Shown here piece by piece: positions 16,935 to 25,124 of a stretch of 64,000 nt of DNA. The position numbers were made by a program, and so were the translations under genes. The stretch is from Amycolatopsis marina (GTDB lineage Bacteria; Actinomycetota; Actinomycetes; Mycobacteriales; Pseudonocardiaceae). The notes below the pieces were generated by a model, which was given only the letters and a program-made list of their open reading frames with translations, did not search any database and was not told the DNA's origin. The stretch covers positions 1 through 64,000 of the forward strand of contig NZ_FOKG01000022.1 of NCBI RefSeq assembly GCF_900111885.1. The letters run 5' to 3'. Position 1 is the first letter of the stretch; the number at the start of each line of letters is the position of its first letter.

Positions 16935-16955
16935 CTTGACGATGCGCGCGTCAAG
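16935..16955. promoter_or_regulatory. Operator-like palindrome 3 of 3
   Basis: CTTGACG and CGTCAAG arms with a 7-bp spacer, two bases longer than in the other two. It ends 17 bp before the GTG of the small DNA-binding protein and touches its ribosome-site region, a place suited to autorepression. Confidence 0.7.
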
Positions 16956-16972
16956 TCTTGAGGGGTGAGGAC

Positions 16973-17431
16973 GTGACATCAGCGGCGGAGCTTCGCGACC
17001 AGCTCGTCGGGTTGGTCGACATCCGTTGCATGGATCCGTTGGAGATCCTGCTCCAGGACGCCAGTTCGGTAGCAGCCCTGCGAGCCCGAATACGCACTGA
17101 AGCCGAGGTGTGGACCCGCGAGATGCTCACGGCCGACGACGACACCGCCCTCGGCGTCATCATGCGGGTGGTCGCTGCGCTGTTTCCCGGTGACGAGCCG
17201 TTCGACCCGCCGGTGGATTGGTGGCGAACGCCCATGGGGCAGGTCACGGCGCGGCGAGTAGGTCATCCGACAGCTGTTCGCGTGTCCTATCCCGTAGCTG
17301 GGGCGATGCTCGGCATCAGCAAACAGGGCGTTCACGATCTGATCAGCCGTGGCAAGCTGGCCCGTCATCCGGACGGCGGGGTCGTCCCGGCCTCGATACG
17401 CGACCGGCTCCGCCAGCAACATCACGTGTGA
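16973..17431 (+). CDS. Unknown small protein with C-terminal helix-turn-helix
   Basis: A 152-residue protein. The C-terminal part (VSYPVAGAMLGISKQGVHDL, then a basic turn and VPASIRDRLRQ) looks like an excisionase/MerR-type helix-turn-helix. The N-terminal about 90 residues are acidic and helical and match no family I know. The GTG at 16973 is chosen over the TTG at 16958 for its GGTGAGG site. Palindrome 3 lies just upstream, so autoregulation through the CTTGACG sites is likely but unproven. It is divergent from the alpha/beta hydrolase and convergent with the Bcr/CflA exporter. Confidence 0.75.
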   Translation: MTSAAELRDQLVGLVDIRCMDPLEILLQDASSVAALRARIRTEAEVWTREMLTADDDTALGVIMRVVAALFPGDEPFDPPVDWWRTPMGQVTARRVGHPTAVRVSYPVAGAMLGISKQGVHDLISRGKLARHPDGGVVPASIRDRLRQQHHV

Positions 17432-17468
17432 GCCGGAACGGGCCTCGCTCGACTCGGCAGGACAGGCC

Positions 17469-18707
17469 TTACCGGGTCGTCGGCCTTGCCAGTGTCGCGA
17501 ACGAGAGCAGGGCCAATGCTGCGAACGACGCCATGAGGATGCCCATCGGCAGCGCCGTTTCCTGGCCACCCAAGCCGACCAGCGGCGCTGTCAGTCCACC
17601 GATCAGGAACTGCAGCACGCCCAGCAGCGCCGAGGCCGAGCCCGCGTTGCGTGGGTGGTTCGCCAGCGCCAGCGACGTGGAGTTGGGCATCACCAGACCG
17701 ATGCTCGACACCATGAGGAGCAGAGGCGTCAGCAGCGCGGCGAGGCTGAGTTCGAACGCCGCCGCCGCGGTGATGCCCAGAGCACTCGTCATCGCCAGCA
17801 GTAGACCGGTGGCCAGCAGTTGTCGCTCGGAGAAGCGGCCCACGATGCGACCGTTGACCTGCCCGACCACCACGATGCCGACGCCGCCGAGACCGAACGC
17901 GAGACTGTACTGCTGCGGGCTGAGGCCGTAGACGCCCTGGAGAACGAAAGAGCTTCCGGAAATGTAGGCAAACATCGCGGCGAACAGGAAACCGGATGCC
18001 AGCGCGTAACCGAGGAACGCCCGCTCCCGCAACAGCGCCAGGTAGGCGCGCAAAACCGACCCGATCCGCACTGGGCTGCGCCGGGACACGTCCAGTGGTT
18101 CGGGCAGGAACACCATCGCCACGATCAGCAATAGCGCGCCGAACCCGGTCAGCACGAGGAAGATCCCGCGCCACGAGGTCACCGTGAGCACCTGCCCGCC
18201 GATGAGCGGCGCCAGGATCGGCGCCAAACCGGTGACCAGCATGAGCATCGAGAAGAACCGAGTCATCTCGGTCCCGGAGAACAGGTCGCGCACCGTCGCC
18301 CTCGCGACGACCAGACCGGCGGCCGCGCCCACCGCCTGGAGCGCTCGCGCCGCGATCAGCAGCTCCACCGACGGGCTGATCGCGCACAACACCGACGCGA
18401 TCACGTAAACGCTGACGCCGACGATCAGCGGCCTTCGCCTTCCGAGCGAGTCCGAGAGCGGCCCCGCGACCAGCTGTCCGAGAGCCAGCCCGATCACGAA
18501 AGCGGTCAGCGTCAGTTGCAGGGTCGAGTCGATCGTGTCCAGGTCCGTGGCCATCAGAGGCAGGGCGGGCAGATACATGTCGACCGACAGCGGGCCGAAT
18601 GCGGTGAGTCCACCGAGGATCAGCGCGTACCGAGCCTTGCTCGGCCGGGCAGAATTCAACTCTTCCCGGGTGCGGGTGTCGGGCCTCTCCTCGGTACGCG
18701 TGCTCAT
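17469..18707 (-). CDS. MFS drug exporter, Bcr/CflA family
   Basis: A 412-residue transporter with 12 predicted membrane helices. The Bcr/CflA features are clear: LSVDMYLPALP in helix 1, the GPLSDSLGRRRPL loop 2-3 signature, and ALQAVGAAAGLVVARATVRD in helix 4. It exports drug-like or small metabolites by proton antiport. ATG at 18707 follows GGGAG, so the start one codon upstream is not used. It lies 48 bp downstream of the OYE gene in the same direction and may belong to the TetR-OYE unit. Confidence 0.9.
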   Translation of the reverse strand: MSTRTEERPDTRTREELNSARPSKARYALILGGLTAFGPLSVDMYLPALPLMATDLDTIDSTLQLTLTAFVIGLALGQLVAGPLSDSLGRRRPLIVGVSVYVIASVLCAISPSVELLIAARALQAVGAAAGLVVARATVRDLFSGTEMTRFFSMLMLVTGLAPILAPLIGGQVLTVTSWRGIFLVLTGFGALLLIVAMVFLPEPLDVSRRSPVRIGSVLRAYLALLRERAFLGYALASGFLFAAMFAYISGSSFVLQGVYGLSPQQYSLAFGLGGVGIVVVGQVNGRIVGRFSERQLLATGLLLAMTSALGITAAAAFELSLAALLTPLLLMVSSIGLVMPNSTSLALANHPRNAGSASALLGVLQFLIGGLTAPLVGLGGQETALPMGILMASFAALALLSFATLARPTTR

Positions 18708-18755
18708 CAATCTCCCACCAGTGTCGACTCCAGTAGAAGAACTTGTGTAGCGGTA

Positions 18756-19952
18756 CTAAATATTCCCGATGTGTCCCAGTTCACTTGTTTGGAGTACGCA
18801 ACGAGTGCTCCGGTAGATCGTCGGCATGCATTTGTTGCAGTGGATGCACAGCGACCGGGTCGCGGGTTCGGCACGCAGGCGTAGTGGGAGGTCCGGTTCC
18901 CGAAGCAGCGCCCTGGCCATCGCCACGAACTCGAAGCCCTCGGCCATGGCTAGATCCATCGCCGGTCGCCCGGTGATGCCGCCCAGCAGGATCAACGGCA
19001 GCCGCAGCGCCGCCCGGAACTGGCGCGCCGAGTCCAGCAGGTACGCCTCCCGGTACGGGTAGGACTTCAGGAACGCGCGACCCCCGACGCGGATGGCGGT
19101 CCGCTGCGGGCGCGGGAAGGTCGCCGCGAACTCCCGCAGCGGGACGTCCCCGGTGAACAGGTACATCGGGTTGAGCAGTGAGCTGCCCGCCGTGAGTTCG
19201 AGTGCGTCGACCGAACCGTCCGCCTCCAGCATGCGGCCGACCTCGACGCTCTCGTCGAGCCAGAACCCGCCAGGGACACCGTCGTCCATGTTCAGCTTCG
19301 CGGTGATGGCGATCCGGTCCCCGGCGGCGTCCCGCACCGCCCGAAGCACCTCCCTGGCCAGCCTCGCCCGCCCTTCGAGGTCACCGCCGTAGTTGTCCGT
19401 GCGCCGGTTGAGCCGTGGACTGAGGAACGCGCTCACCAGGTAGTTGTGGCCGAGGTGCACCTCAACGGCATCGAACCCGGCCGCGATCGCCAGTCGAGCG
19501 GCGTTTCCGTGCGCCTCGACGATCCGGCGCAGGTCCTCCCCGGTCGCCGCTCTGGTCAGGCGCAGGCTCAGCGGGTTGGGCCGGCGGCTGGGGCCGAGCG
19601 AGGGCAGGCCGGTGGACAACGAGTTCGAGACCGGGCCCGCGTGCCCGAGTTGCGCGGACACCGCAGCGCCCTCGGCGTGCACCGCCTCGGTCAGCCTGCG
19701 GAGCCCGGCCAGCGCCTGCTGTCGCATCCAGATCTGGTGGCGATCCGTGCGGCCTTCCGGGGAGACGGCGCAGTACGCCACCGTGCTCATCGCGACGCCA
19801 CCCGCGGCCTGCCTCCGGTGGAAGTCGATCAGCTCGTCGGTGACGAGGGCGTGCGGCGTTCGTCCTTCGAAGGTGGCCGCCTTGATGATCCGGTTGCGCA
19901 GCCGCACCGGCCCGAGCCGTGCGGGGGCGAAGATCTCGGGTGCCACGGTCAC
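18756..19952 (-). CDS. Old-yellow-enzyme-like NADH:flavin oxidoreductase
   Basis: A 398-residue FMN TIM-barrel enzyme that reduces activated C=C bonds. The family features are the N-terminal LRNRIIKAATFEG, QLGHAG, VEVHLGHNYLVSAFLSPRLNRR with its substrate-binding histidines, and the late GGITGRPAMDLAMAEGFEFVAMARALL. The C-terminus has cysteines (CIHCNKC) as in the iron-sulfur 2,4-dienoyl-CoA reductase subgroup, but the chain stops soon after, so the second half of that larger enzyme is absent. GTG start overlaps the TetR stop by 4 bp (GTGA). The last codons are more AT-rich than the rest. Confidence 0.88.
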   Translation of the reverse strand: MTVAPEIFAPARLGPVRLRNRIIKAATFEGRTPHALVTDELIDFHRRQAAGGVAMSTVAYCAVSPEGRTDRHQIWMRQQALAGLRRLTEAVHAEGAAVSAQLGHAGPVSNSLSTGLPSLGPSRRPNPLSLRLTRAATGEDLRRIVEAHGNAARLAIAAGFDAVEVHLGHNYLVSAFLSPRLNRRTDNYGGDLEGRARLAREVLRAVRDAAGDRIAITAKLNMDDGVPGGFWLDESVEVGRMLEADGSVDALELTAGSSLLNPMYLFTGDVPLREFAATFPRPQRTAIRVGGRAFLKSYPYREAYLLDSARQFRAALRLPLILLGGITGRPAMDLAMAEGFEFVAMARALLREPDLPLRLRAEPATRSLCIHCNKCMPTIYRSTRCVLQTSELGHIGNI

Positions 19953-20566
19953 CGCCGTCCTTCCCCGCTGGGCGAAGCGCTCAGCCCGGCAGTGACGAAC
20001 GCGGCGAGTGTGGGCAGCGGCACCGATGGGACGGGCCGTGAAGGACGTCCCTCACCGAGGGGATCACCGAACTCCCGCAGGATGAGGTCGAACGCCAGCC
20101 GCCAGCGGTCCGTGGCCTCCTCCCGGCTGAGTTCGGGACAGTTCGCACGCAGCCTGTCGACCCATGGGGCCAGGCTGAACCACGGCGAGTTCCAGCGCAC
20201 CGCCTTGCCCGCCAGGACCGTCCTTGCGAGCAGGTGCAGCCGCAGCCTGCCGACCGGATCGGCCACCAGGTCGGCGAACGGGAGCAGGATCGCGTCCACC
20301 AGTTCGGCCAGCGGTGTGTGACCCGCCCCGGCGATCTCGTCGAGGCGTTCCCGCCACAACGGCGCGAGCCGGTCCTCCAGCAGGCGGACGACGAGGCCCT
20401 CCTTGGAACCGAAGTGGTAGTGCACGGCGGCCGGGCTCATGCCCGCAGCCGTGTTGATCGCCCGCACCGACACCGCGTCGTACCCGTCCTGCAGGAACAG
20501 GGACTCGGCGACGGTGAGCAGTCGTTCGGCGGTGGACGCCGTGGAGGCGTCGGGGCGCGTCGGCAT
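19949..20566 (-). CDS. TetR-family transcriptional regulator
   Basis: A 205-residue repressor. The N-terminal helix-turn-helix is ERLLTVAESLFLQDGYDAVS followed by INTAAGMSPAAVHYHFGSKEGL; the rest is a helical ligand domain. ATG at 20566 follows TGGAG; the longer reading upstream runs antisense through cutA and is rejected. It is coupled to the old-yellow-enzyme gene by a GTGA overlap, so it probably controls that enzyme and itself. A 12-bp direct repeat 29-52 bp upstream is the likely binding region and also faces cutA. Confidence 0.9.
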   Translation of the reverse strand: MPTRPDASTASTAERLLTVAESLFLQDGYDAVSVRAINTAAGMSPAAVHYHFGSKEGLVVRLLEDRLAPLWRERLDEIAGAGHTPLAELVDAILLPFADLVADPVGRLRLHLLARTVLAGKAVRWNSPWFSLAPWVDRLRANCPELSREEATDRWRLAFDLILREFGDPLGEGRPSRPVPSVPLPTLAAFVTAGLSASPSGEGRR

Positions 20567-20594
20567 CACTCCAGCAGAGCACACCTCGGTCACC

Positions 20595-20618
20595 GATTCA
20601 ATCACTGATTCAATCACT
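20595..20618. promoter_or_regulatory. Tandem 12-bp direct repeat, likely TetR binding region
   Basis: GATTCAATCACT occurs twice in a row, and a third partial unit (GATCGAAAC) follows. The junction gives TGATTCAATCA, an 11-bp palindrome. The site lies between the TetR start (minus) and the cutA start (plus). Confidence 0.55.
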
Positions 20619-20650
20619 GATCGAAACAGCGCCTGACGTACCCTCTGGCC

Positions 20651-20974
20651 ATGTCGGCAGAGCACGTGGTCGTCGCTACGACGATCGACAGCGAAGAGGC
20701 CGCGCGCAACCTCGCGGCGAAGGCGATCGAGGCCAGGCTCGGAGCGTGCGCGCAGGTGGTGGGGCCGATCACCAGCGTGTACCGCTGGGACGGCGCCGTG
20801 CAGAACGACACGGAGTGGCGCGTCGAGATCAAGACCGCCGCCGACCGCGTCACCGAACTGACCGAGCGGCTCACGGCCTGGCACTCCTACGACGTTCCCG
20901 AGGTCGTCGCGACATCCATCGTGGGTGGTAGCGCCGAATACCTGGCATGGCTGATCGAGGAGACCAGGGCCTGA
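20651..20974 (+). CDS. cutA: Divalent-cation tolerance protein CutA
   Basis: A 107-residue cytosolic protein of the CutA1 family, small trimeric ferredoxin-fold proteins linked to copper and other divalent-metal tolerance. The sequence shows the expected ARLGACAQVVGPITSVYRWDGAVQ stretch with its cysteine, EWRVEIKT, and the C-terminal YDVPEVVATSIVGGSAEYLAWL. Length is normal. It starts 84 bp from the divergent TetR start. The PucR gene begins 80 bp downstream, so the two may or may not be co-transcribed. Confidence 0.93.
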   Translation: MSAEHVVVATTIDSEEAARNLAAKAIEARLGACAQVVGPITSVYRWDGAVQNDTEWRVEIKTAADRVTELTERLTAWHSYDVPEVVATSIVGGSAEYLAWLIEETRA

Positions 20975-21054
20975 CCCGGCGGGTGCCGTCCGGCGCGACG
21001 GCGGAGGCAGCGGCGATAATCGGCCGCGATTCCGGGGAAGACGGAGGTTGGCCG

Positions 21055-22278
21055 ATGGAACTCTCCCGGCGCATGGCCCGGCAGTTGAGCGGCAGGCTGG
21101 ACGCGCTGACTGACAACCTCGTCGCCGACATCCTGGCCGAGAACCCCGGTTACCACGACGCCGAACTGGTCTCGCTGGAGGATCTGCGCCGCTCGTGCGA
21201 GCACAACCTCGGCCGGGTGCTGCAATTGCTGGGGGAGACCGTTCCCGAGGGAGCGAACCCGTTCGACGCCGCCGTCGCCACCGGCTCCCGCAGGGCGGAA
21301 CAGCGGGTGCCGCTGGATTCGGTGCTGCGCTCGTACCGGCTCGGCGGCCGGGTGATCTGGCGGGCGCTGGTGCAGATGGCCAAGGAGGACGACGAGGTCG
21401 ACCGGGAGCAACTGCTGGATGTCGCCACCTCGGTGTGGACCGTGGTGGACGAGACATCCTCCGAGCTCGCCAGGGCCTACCGGCACACCGAGCTGCAGTT
21501 GCGCAAGCTGGACGTGCACCGCAGGCACGCGCTGGTGGAGGACCTGCTGCGTGGACGTGGGCGCGAGAGCGGGTTCGCCGAGCAGGCCGCGGTCGAGCTC
21601 GGGTTGCCCGCGGGCGGCGACTACCTCGTGCTGGCCGCCGACCTGGCTGAGGACGGCACACCCGGGCTGGCGATGCCGCAGGACGCGCTGGCCGTGTACG
21701 GCGTGCGCTCGGTGTGGGAGCCGCGCGCGGGGACGTTGGTCGGCATCGTCGCGCTCGAACGGCGCGGGGCGGACTCCGTGCTCGATCTGCTGCGCGGCGG
21801 GGTGCGGGCGCGCGTCGGGGTCAGCCCGGCCGTGTACGGGCTGGCGGAGGTGGGGGCAGGTCATGAACTGGCCCTGCTCGCGTTGCGCACCCTGCCCGCC
21901 GACGACACCGGGCTCGCCCGGCTCGACGAGCGCCTGCCCGAGGCGCTCGTCGCCCGCTCACCCGAACTGGCCGAGCGCCTCGTGTCCGGCGTGCTCGGCC
22001 CGCTGCTGCGCCTGTCCCCGGCCGAGCGGAACATCCTGCTGGAGACCCTGACCGCGTGGCTGGAGACCAATCGTTCCGCCGCGGCGACCGCCGCCCGGCT
22101 CTACTGCCATCGCAACACCGTGCTGAACCGGCTGCGCAGGCTGGAGAGCCTGCTCGGCCGCTCGCTGCAGGACTACCAGAGCGGACTCTCGCTCTCCATG
22201 GCCCTGATCGCGTACGGGTTGCGGACCGATGGCGGTTCTGCACAACCAAAAGACAGGCATTCTGGGCATTTGGCCTAG
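21055..22278 (+). CDS. PucR-family transcriptional regulator
   Basis: A 407-residue activator-type regulator. The N-terminal half is a helical sensor region of the RsbRD-like type (MELSRRMARQLSGRLDAL; RVPLDSVLRSYRLGGRVIW). The centre is a GGDEF-related domain without the catalytic motif. The C-terminal HTH_30 domain (LETLTAWLETNRSAAATAAR, then LYCHRNTVLNRLRRLE) is the hallmark of PucR/CdaR proteins. ATG at 21055 with a CGGAGG site is preferred to the longer frame. It stands directly before the Tat-protein/GMC oxidoreductase pair and probably controls it. Confidence 0.9.
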   Translation: MELSRRMARQLSGRLDALTDNLVADILAENPGYHDAELVSLEDLRRSCEHNLGRVLQLLGETVPEGANPFDAAVATGSRRAEQRVPLDSVLRSYRLGGRVIWRALVQMAKEDDEVDREQLLDVATSVWTVVDETSSELARAYRHTELQLRKLDVHRRHALVEDLLRGRGRESGFAEQAAVELGLPAGGDYLVLAADLAEDGTPGLAMPQDALAVYGVRSVWEPRAGTLVGIVALERRGADSVLDLLRGGVRARVGVSPAVYGLAEVGAGHELALLALRTLPADDTGLARLDERLPEALVARSPELAERLVSGVLGPLLRLSPAERNILLETLTAWLETNRSAAATAARLYCHRNTVLNRLRRLESLLGRSLQDYQSGLSLSMALIAYGLRTDGGSAQPKDRHSGHLA

Positions 22279-22302
22279 TGCGATACCTCCGGTTGGTCGA
22301 TA

Positions 22303-22315
22303 GACACAGTGTGTC
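22303..22315. promoter_or_regulatory. Small palindrome before the Tat-protein gene
   Basis: GACACAGTGTGTC has perfect 5-bp arms around a 3-bp centre. It lies 30 bp before the start of the Tat-exported protein gene, 24 bp behind PucR. Possible operator; short, so chance is not excluded. Confidence 0.35.
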
Positions 22316-22345
22316 GCCTGTCACATCCACCACTGGAGACGGACA

Positions 22346-23242
22346 ATGAGCCAATCCCCGCTGGCCCGGCGTGCCTTTCTCGCGCGCATGGGGCTGCTGG
22401 GCGCCGCTGTCGGCGTGGGCGGGCTGCTGCCCCGCAGCGCGCTCGCGCCACCAGCCACCGCCGCTGAAAACAGCCTGCTGCCCGACCTGGTCGGACTGCT
22501 CCGACCCGTCCTCGCCGAACTCGCCAGGGACACGTTCAACGGACTGACAGTGTTCGTCTGTCCCGGCCCCGACGCGTACTCCGACGCGCAGGGCACCCCC
22601 AGTCCCGAGCCAGGCGCCCTCCAGGCCGAGGGCACGGACTTCATGATCGCGTCGCTGGACAACTTCGTGCCCTTCCCGGACGAACTGGCCCGGCCCGTCG
22701 CCGCGGCGCTCGCGACCGGGCTGGCCGACACCGGGGTCGACCTGCCGGGGCTGAACCTGCTGCCCGCCGAGGTGGGCACCCTGGACCGGGCGCTGCGTAC
22801 GCTGCTGGAGAACGACGCGACCATCCCGCTCTCGCTGCCGGTCGCCGGAATGCTCAATCTGCTGGCGACCCAGGTCAATCCGCTGGCCGTCAACGGGCCG
22901 TTCCTCTCTCCGTTCGCGCGCCTCACGTGGGCCGAGAAGGCCGCCGCGTTCCGGCTGCTGGAAGGCCCGGACTCCGACCTGGTCTCCCTGCTGGACGCGG
23001 AGTTCCCGCAGCCGTTGCGGAGTTCGGTGTCCGGACTGCTGAAGTTCGTCGGCGGAGCGTTGCTGGAGTTCGCGACGTTCGGCTCGTTCTCCGAGTACGG
23101 CGTGTTCGACCCGGAGAGCAGGCAGCTCACCGGACGTCCGGTCGGTTGGGAGCTCACCGGGTACCAGCCGGACGGCCCAGTGGACGGCTGGGACGACTTC
23201 ATCGGGTACTACCAGGGCCGTACGGAGGTCAGCGATGCGTGA
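22346..23242 (+). CDS. Tat-exported accessory protein of the GMC oxidoreductase
   Basis: A 298-residue protein with a twin-arginine signal (ARRAFLARMG, then a hydrophobic stretch LLGAAVGVGGLL and a PPATAAE cleavage region). The mature part is soluble, helical and ends in a WELTGYQPDGPVDGWDDFIG segment. It overlaps the next gene, a GMC oxidoreductase without its own signal, by 8 bp. In FAD-dependent gluconate and related dehydrogenases a small Tat-bearing subunit carries the catalytic subunit across the membrane. The same hitchhiker role is likely here, by position and layout rather than by strong sequence match. Confidence 0.75.
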   Translation: MSQSPLARRAFLARMGLLGAAVGVGGLLPRSALAPPATAAENSLLPDLVGLLRPVLAELARDTFNGLTVFVCPGPDAYSDAQGTPSPEPGALQAEGTDFMIASLDNFVPFPDELARPVAAALATGLADTGVDLPGLNLLPAEVGTLDRALRTLLENDATIPLSLPVAGMLNLLATQVNPLAVNGPFLSPFARLTWAEKAAAFRLLEGPDSDLVSLLDAEFPQPLRSSVSGLLKFVGGALLEFATFGSFSEYGVFDPESRQLTGRPVGWELTGYQPDGPVDGWDDFIGYYQGRTEVSDA

Positions 23243-25010
23243 CGTCATCATCATCGGCGCGGGCGGCGGTGGCCCTGTCGTCGCCAAGGAACTCGCGGCG
23301 CGCGGACTCGATGTGCTGCTGCTGGAGGCAGGTCCCCGGCACGCGAACCCGCGCACGGAGTGGACGCACTTCGAGAACGACGCGAACAACCCACTCACCG
23401 GGTTCTTCCGGCTCGGCCCGAGTGACAGGTCGAAGCCGGCGTGGTTCCGCGAGTGGCCGCAGAACTCCTTCGTCTGGCAGGTCTCCGGTGTCGGCGGCAC
23501 CACCCAGCACTACTACGGCAACTCTCCCCGCGCCTACCCCGGAGTCTTCAACGACTACACCGGCGCCGACCGCGAGCAGTACGACATCGCCCACCGTTTT
23601 CCCTTCGGCTACGCGGAAATGGTGCCGTACTTCGAGTGGGTGGAAGCCACCCTGCCGGTGCAGACGGCCGCCATGGGCACCAAGGAACAGACCTGGTTCC
23701 GTGGCTGTGAGACGCTCGGAATTCCGGTGCAGACCACGAAGACCACCACGGGTCCGTCCTACCGTCCACAGGAGAACGCCATCCTCCAGCCGGGCGGCAA
23801 CGCGGGGCGGACGTCCGATCGCGACCTCCTGCAGTACCCCAAGGCCACGGGCTGCACGTTCTGCGGCTACTGCTTCCAGGGCTGCATGCAGCCGATCGCG
23901 GCACCCCGCAACCAGTTCGCCAAGCGCTCCACCGACAACAGTTACGTCCCGATGGCACTGACCGCGGAGGTCTGGTCGGCAGGGGGCAGGCCGGTCGAGC
24001 TGATCACCGACGCCTACGTGACCAGGGTGCACACCGAACAGCGGCAGGGTGGGCTCGCGGCCACCGGCGTGACGTGGCGCGACAACGCCTCCGGCGAAGA
24101 GCACAGGGAGGACGCCCGGGTAGTCGTCATGTCCGGCGGCTGCACCGAGAACCCGAGACTGTGGTTCAACAGCGGCCTGCCGAACCCGAACGACTGGGTC
24201 GGCCGCGGCTACACCGACCACCATTTCGACTGGCTGATCGGCTCGTTCGACGGTGACACCGGCAACTCGAAGGGGCCCGGGTCCTCGGCCAGGCTGGAGA
24301 TGCCGGGGTACGGCGGGCTGGAGAACGTCGGCCTGCCGCCCGCGCTCGAGGCGTTCGCGATGACCTTGTCCGACAGCGGTATCCGGGGCCAGTACGACAA
24401 CGACAACGGCAGCGCCGGTCCCTGGGACGGTCCTGCGGGCCGGGTCATCGGGCCGGAACTCAAGGAGTTGCTCAGCGGGGGCATCGACACGTTGCTCAAC
24501 GCGCTGGTGATCACCGACGACGACGTGGAGCCGGACAACAGGGTCACCCTTTCGGCGTTCCCCGCCGACGAGCACGGTCCGGTGCCGAAGGTGTCGTTCC
24601 GGCAGCGTCAGCGCAGCGCACGGACCCTGCGCAACCGCGAGTTCATGGCGCGGAAGGCGGCGGAGTTGCTGCGCGGGGCCGGTGCGAAGAAGGTGTACCG
24701 GATCAACTGGGCGCCACTGATCCTGCATGTGCAGTCCTCGATGCGGATGGGTGAGTCGGCGGCCGACTCGGTGCTCGACGCGAACGCGGAGTCCAGGGCC
24801 GTGCGCCGCCTGTTCATCGCGGACAACTCCGCACTGGCCAACTCACTCGGCGGCCCCAATCCGACACTGACGACGCAGGCGGTCGCGACCCGGACCGCGG
24901 AGAAGATCTTCCAGCGCTACTTCGGTGGGGATCCGTGGGTGCGGGCAGAGTCGCCCGTGGTGTCCACCGACCCGCGGATCAGCGTCCGCCTCGGCGAGCT
25001 CGGGTTGTAG
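23235..25010 (+). CDS. GMC-family FAD oxidoreductase with a cysteine cluster
   Basis: A 591-residue GMC enzyme. The FAD-binding motif VIIIGAGGGGPVVAKELAARG is at residues 4-24. The active-site region has H498 (LHVQSSMRMG) and N542 in GGPNPTLTTQAVATR. C207, C210, C213 and C217 (CTFCGYCFQGC) form a compact cluster like the iron-sulfur sites in membrane-bound glucose/gluconate dehydrogenases. This suggests electrons leave by a cluster rather than to oxygen. It lacks a signal peptide; the preceding Tat protein probably exports it. Likely substrate: a sugar, sugar acid or alcohol; not determinable. Confidence 0.88.
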   Translation: MRDVIIIGAGGGGPVVAKELAARGLDVLLLEAGPRHANPRTEWTHFENDANNPLTGFFRLGPSDRSKPAWFREWPQNSFVWQVSGVGGTTQHYYGNSPRAYPGVFNDYTGADREQYDIAHRFPFGYAEMVPYFEWVEATLPVQTAAMGTKEQTWFRGCETLGIPVQTTKTTTGPSYRPQENAILQPGGNAGRTSDRDLLQYPKATGCTFCGYCFQGCMQPIAAPRNQFAKRSTDNSYVPMALTAEVWSAGGRPVELITDAYVTRVHTEQRQGGLAATGVTWRDNASGEEHREDARVVVMSGGCTENPRLWFNSGLPNPNDWVGRGYTDHHFDWLIGSFDGDTGNSKGPGSSARLEMPGYGGLENVGLPPALEAFAMTLSDSGIRGQYDNDNGSAGPWDGPAGRVIGPELKELLSGGIDTLLNALVITDDDVEPDNRVTLSAFPADEHGPVPKVSFRQRQRSARTLRNREFMARKAAELLRGAGAKKVYRINWAPLILHVQSSMRMGESAADSVLDANAESRAVRRLFIADNSALANSLGGPNPTLTTQAVATRTAEKIFQRYFGGDPWVRAESPVVSTDPRISVRLGELGL

Positions 25011-25029
25011 GCCCGGGCAGCTCCGTCAC

Positions 25030-25065
25030 GGACCGGTGATCGCCGGAAGCGGGGATCGCCGGTCC
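25030..25065. terminator. Strong 12-bp hairpin behind the GMC gene, possible terminator or attenuator
   Basis: Bases 25030-25041 and 25054-25065 form a 12-bp stem with one G-U pair around a 12-nt loop. ACGGACCG (25028-25035) can alternatively pair with CGGTCCGT (25073-25080), so two exclusive folds exist. No U-run follows, as is usual in actinomycetes. Confidence 0.5.
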
Positions 25066-25124
25066 GCCACGGCGGTCCGTAGGATACCGGCGGGTATGGC
25101 GGGGCAGCGACGAGGAGGTCCGGC

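Noticed and set aside
20567..21661. An extended N-terminus of the TetR protein reaching across cutA
   Set aside because: The extension is Arg/Pro-rich antisense of cutA and pucR; TetR homologues start at the ATG at 20566.
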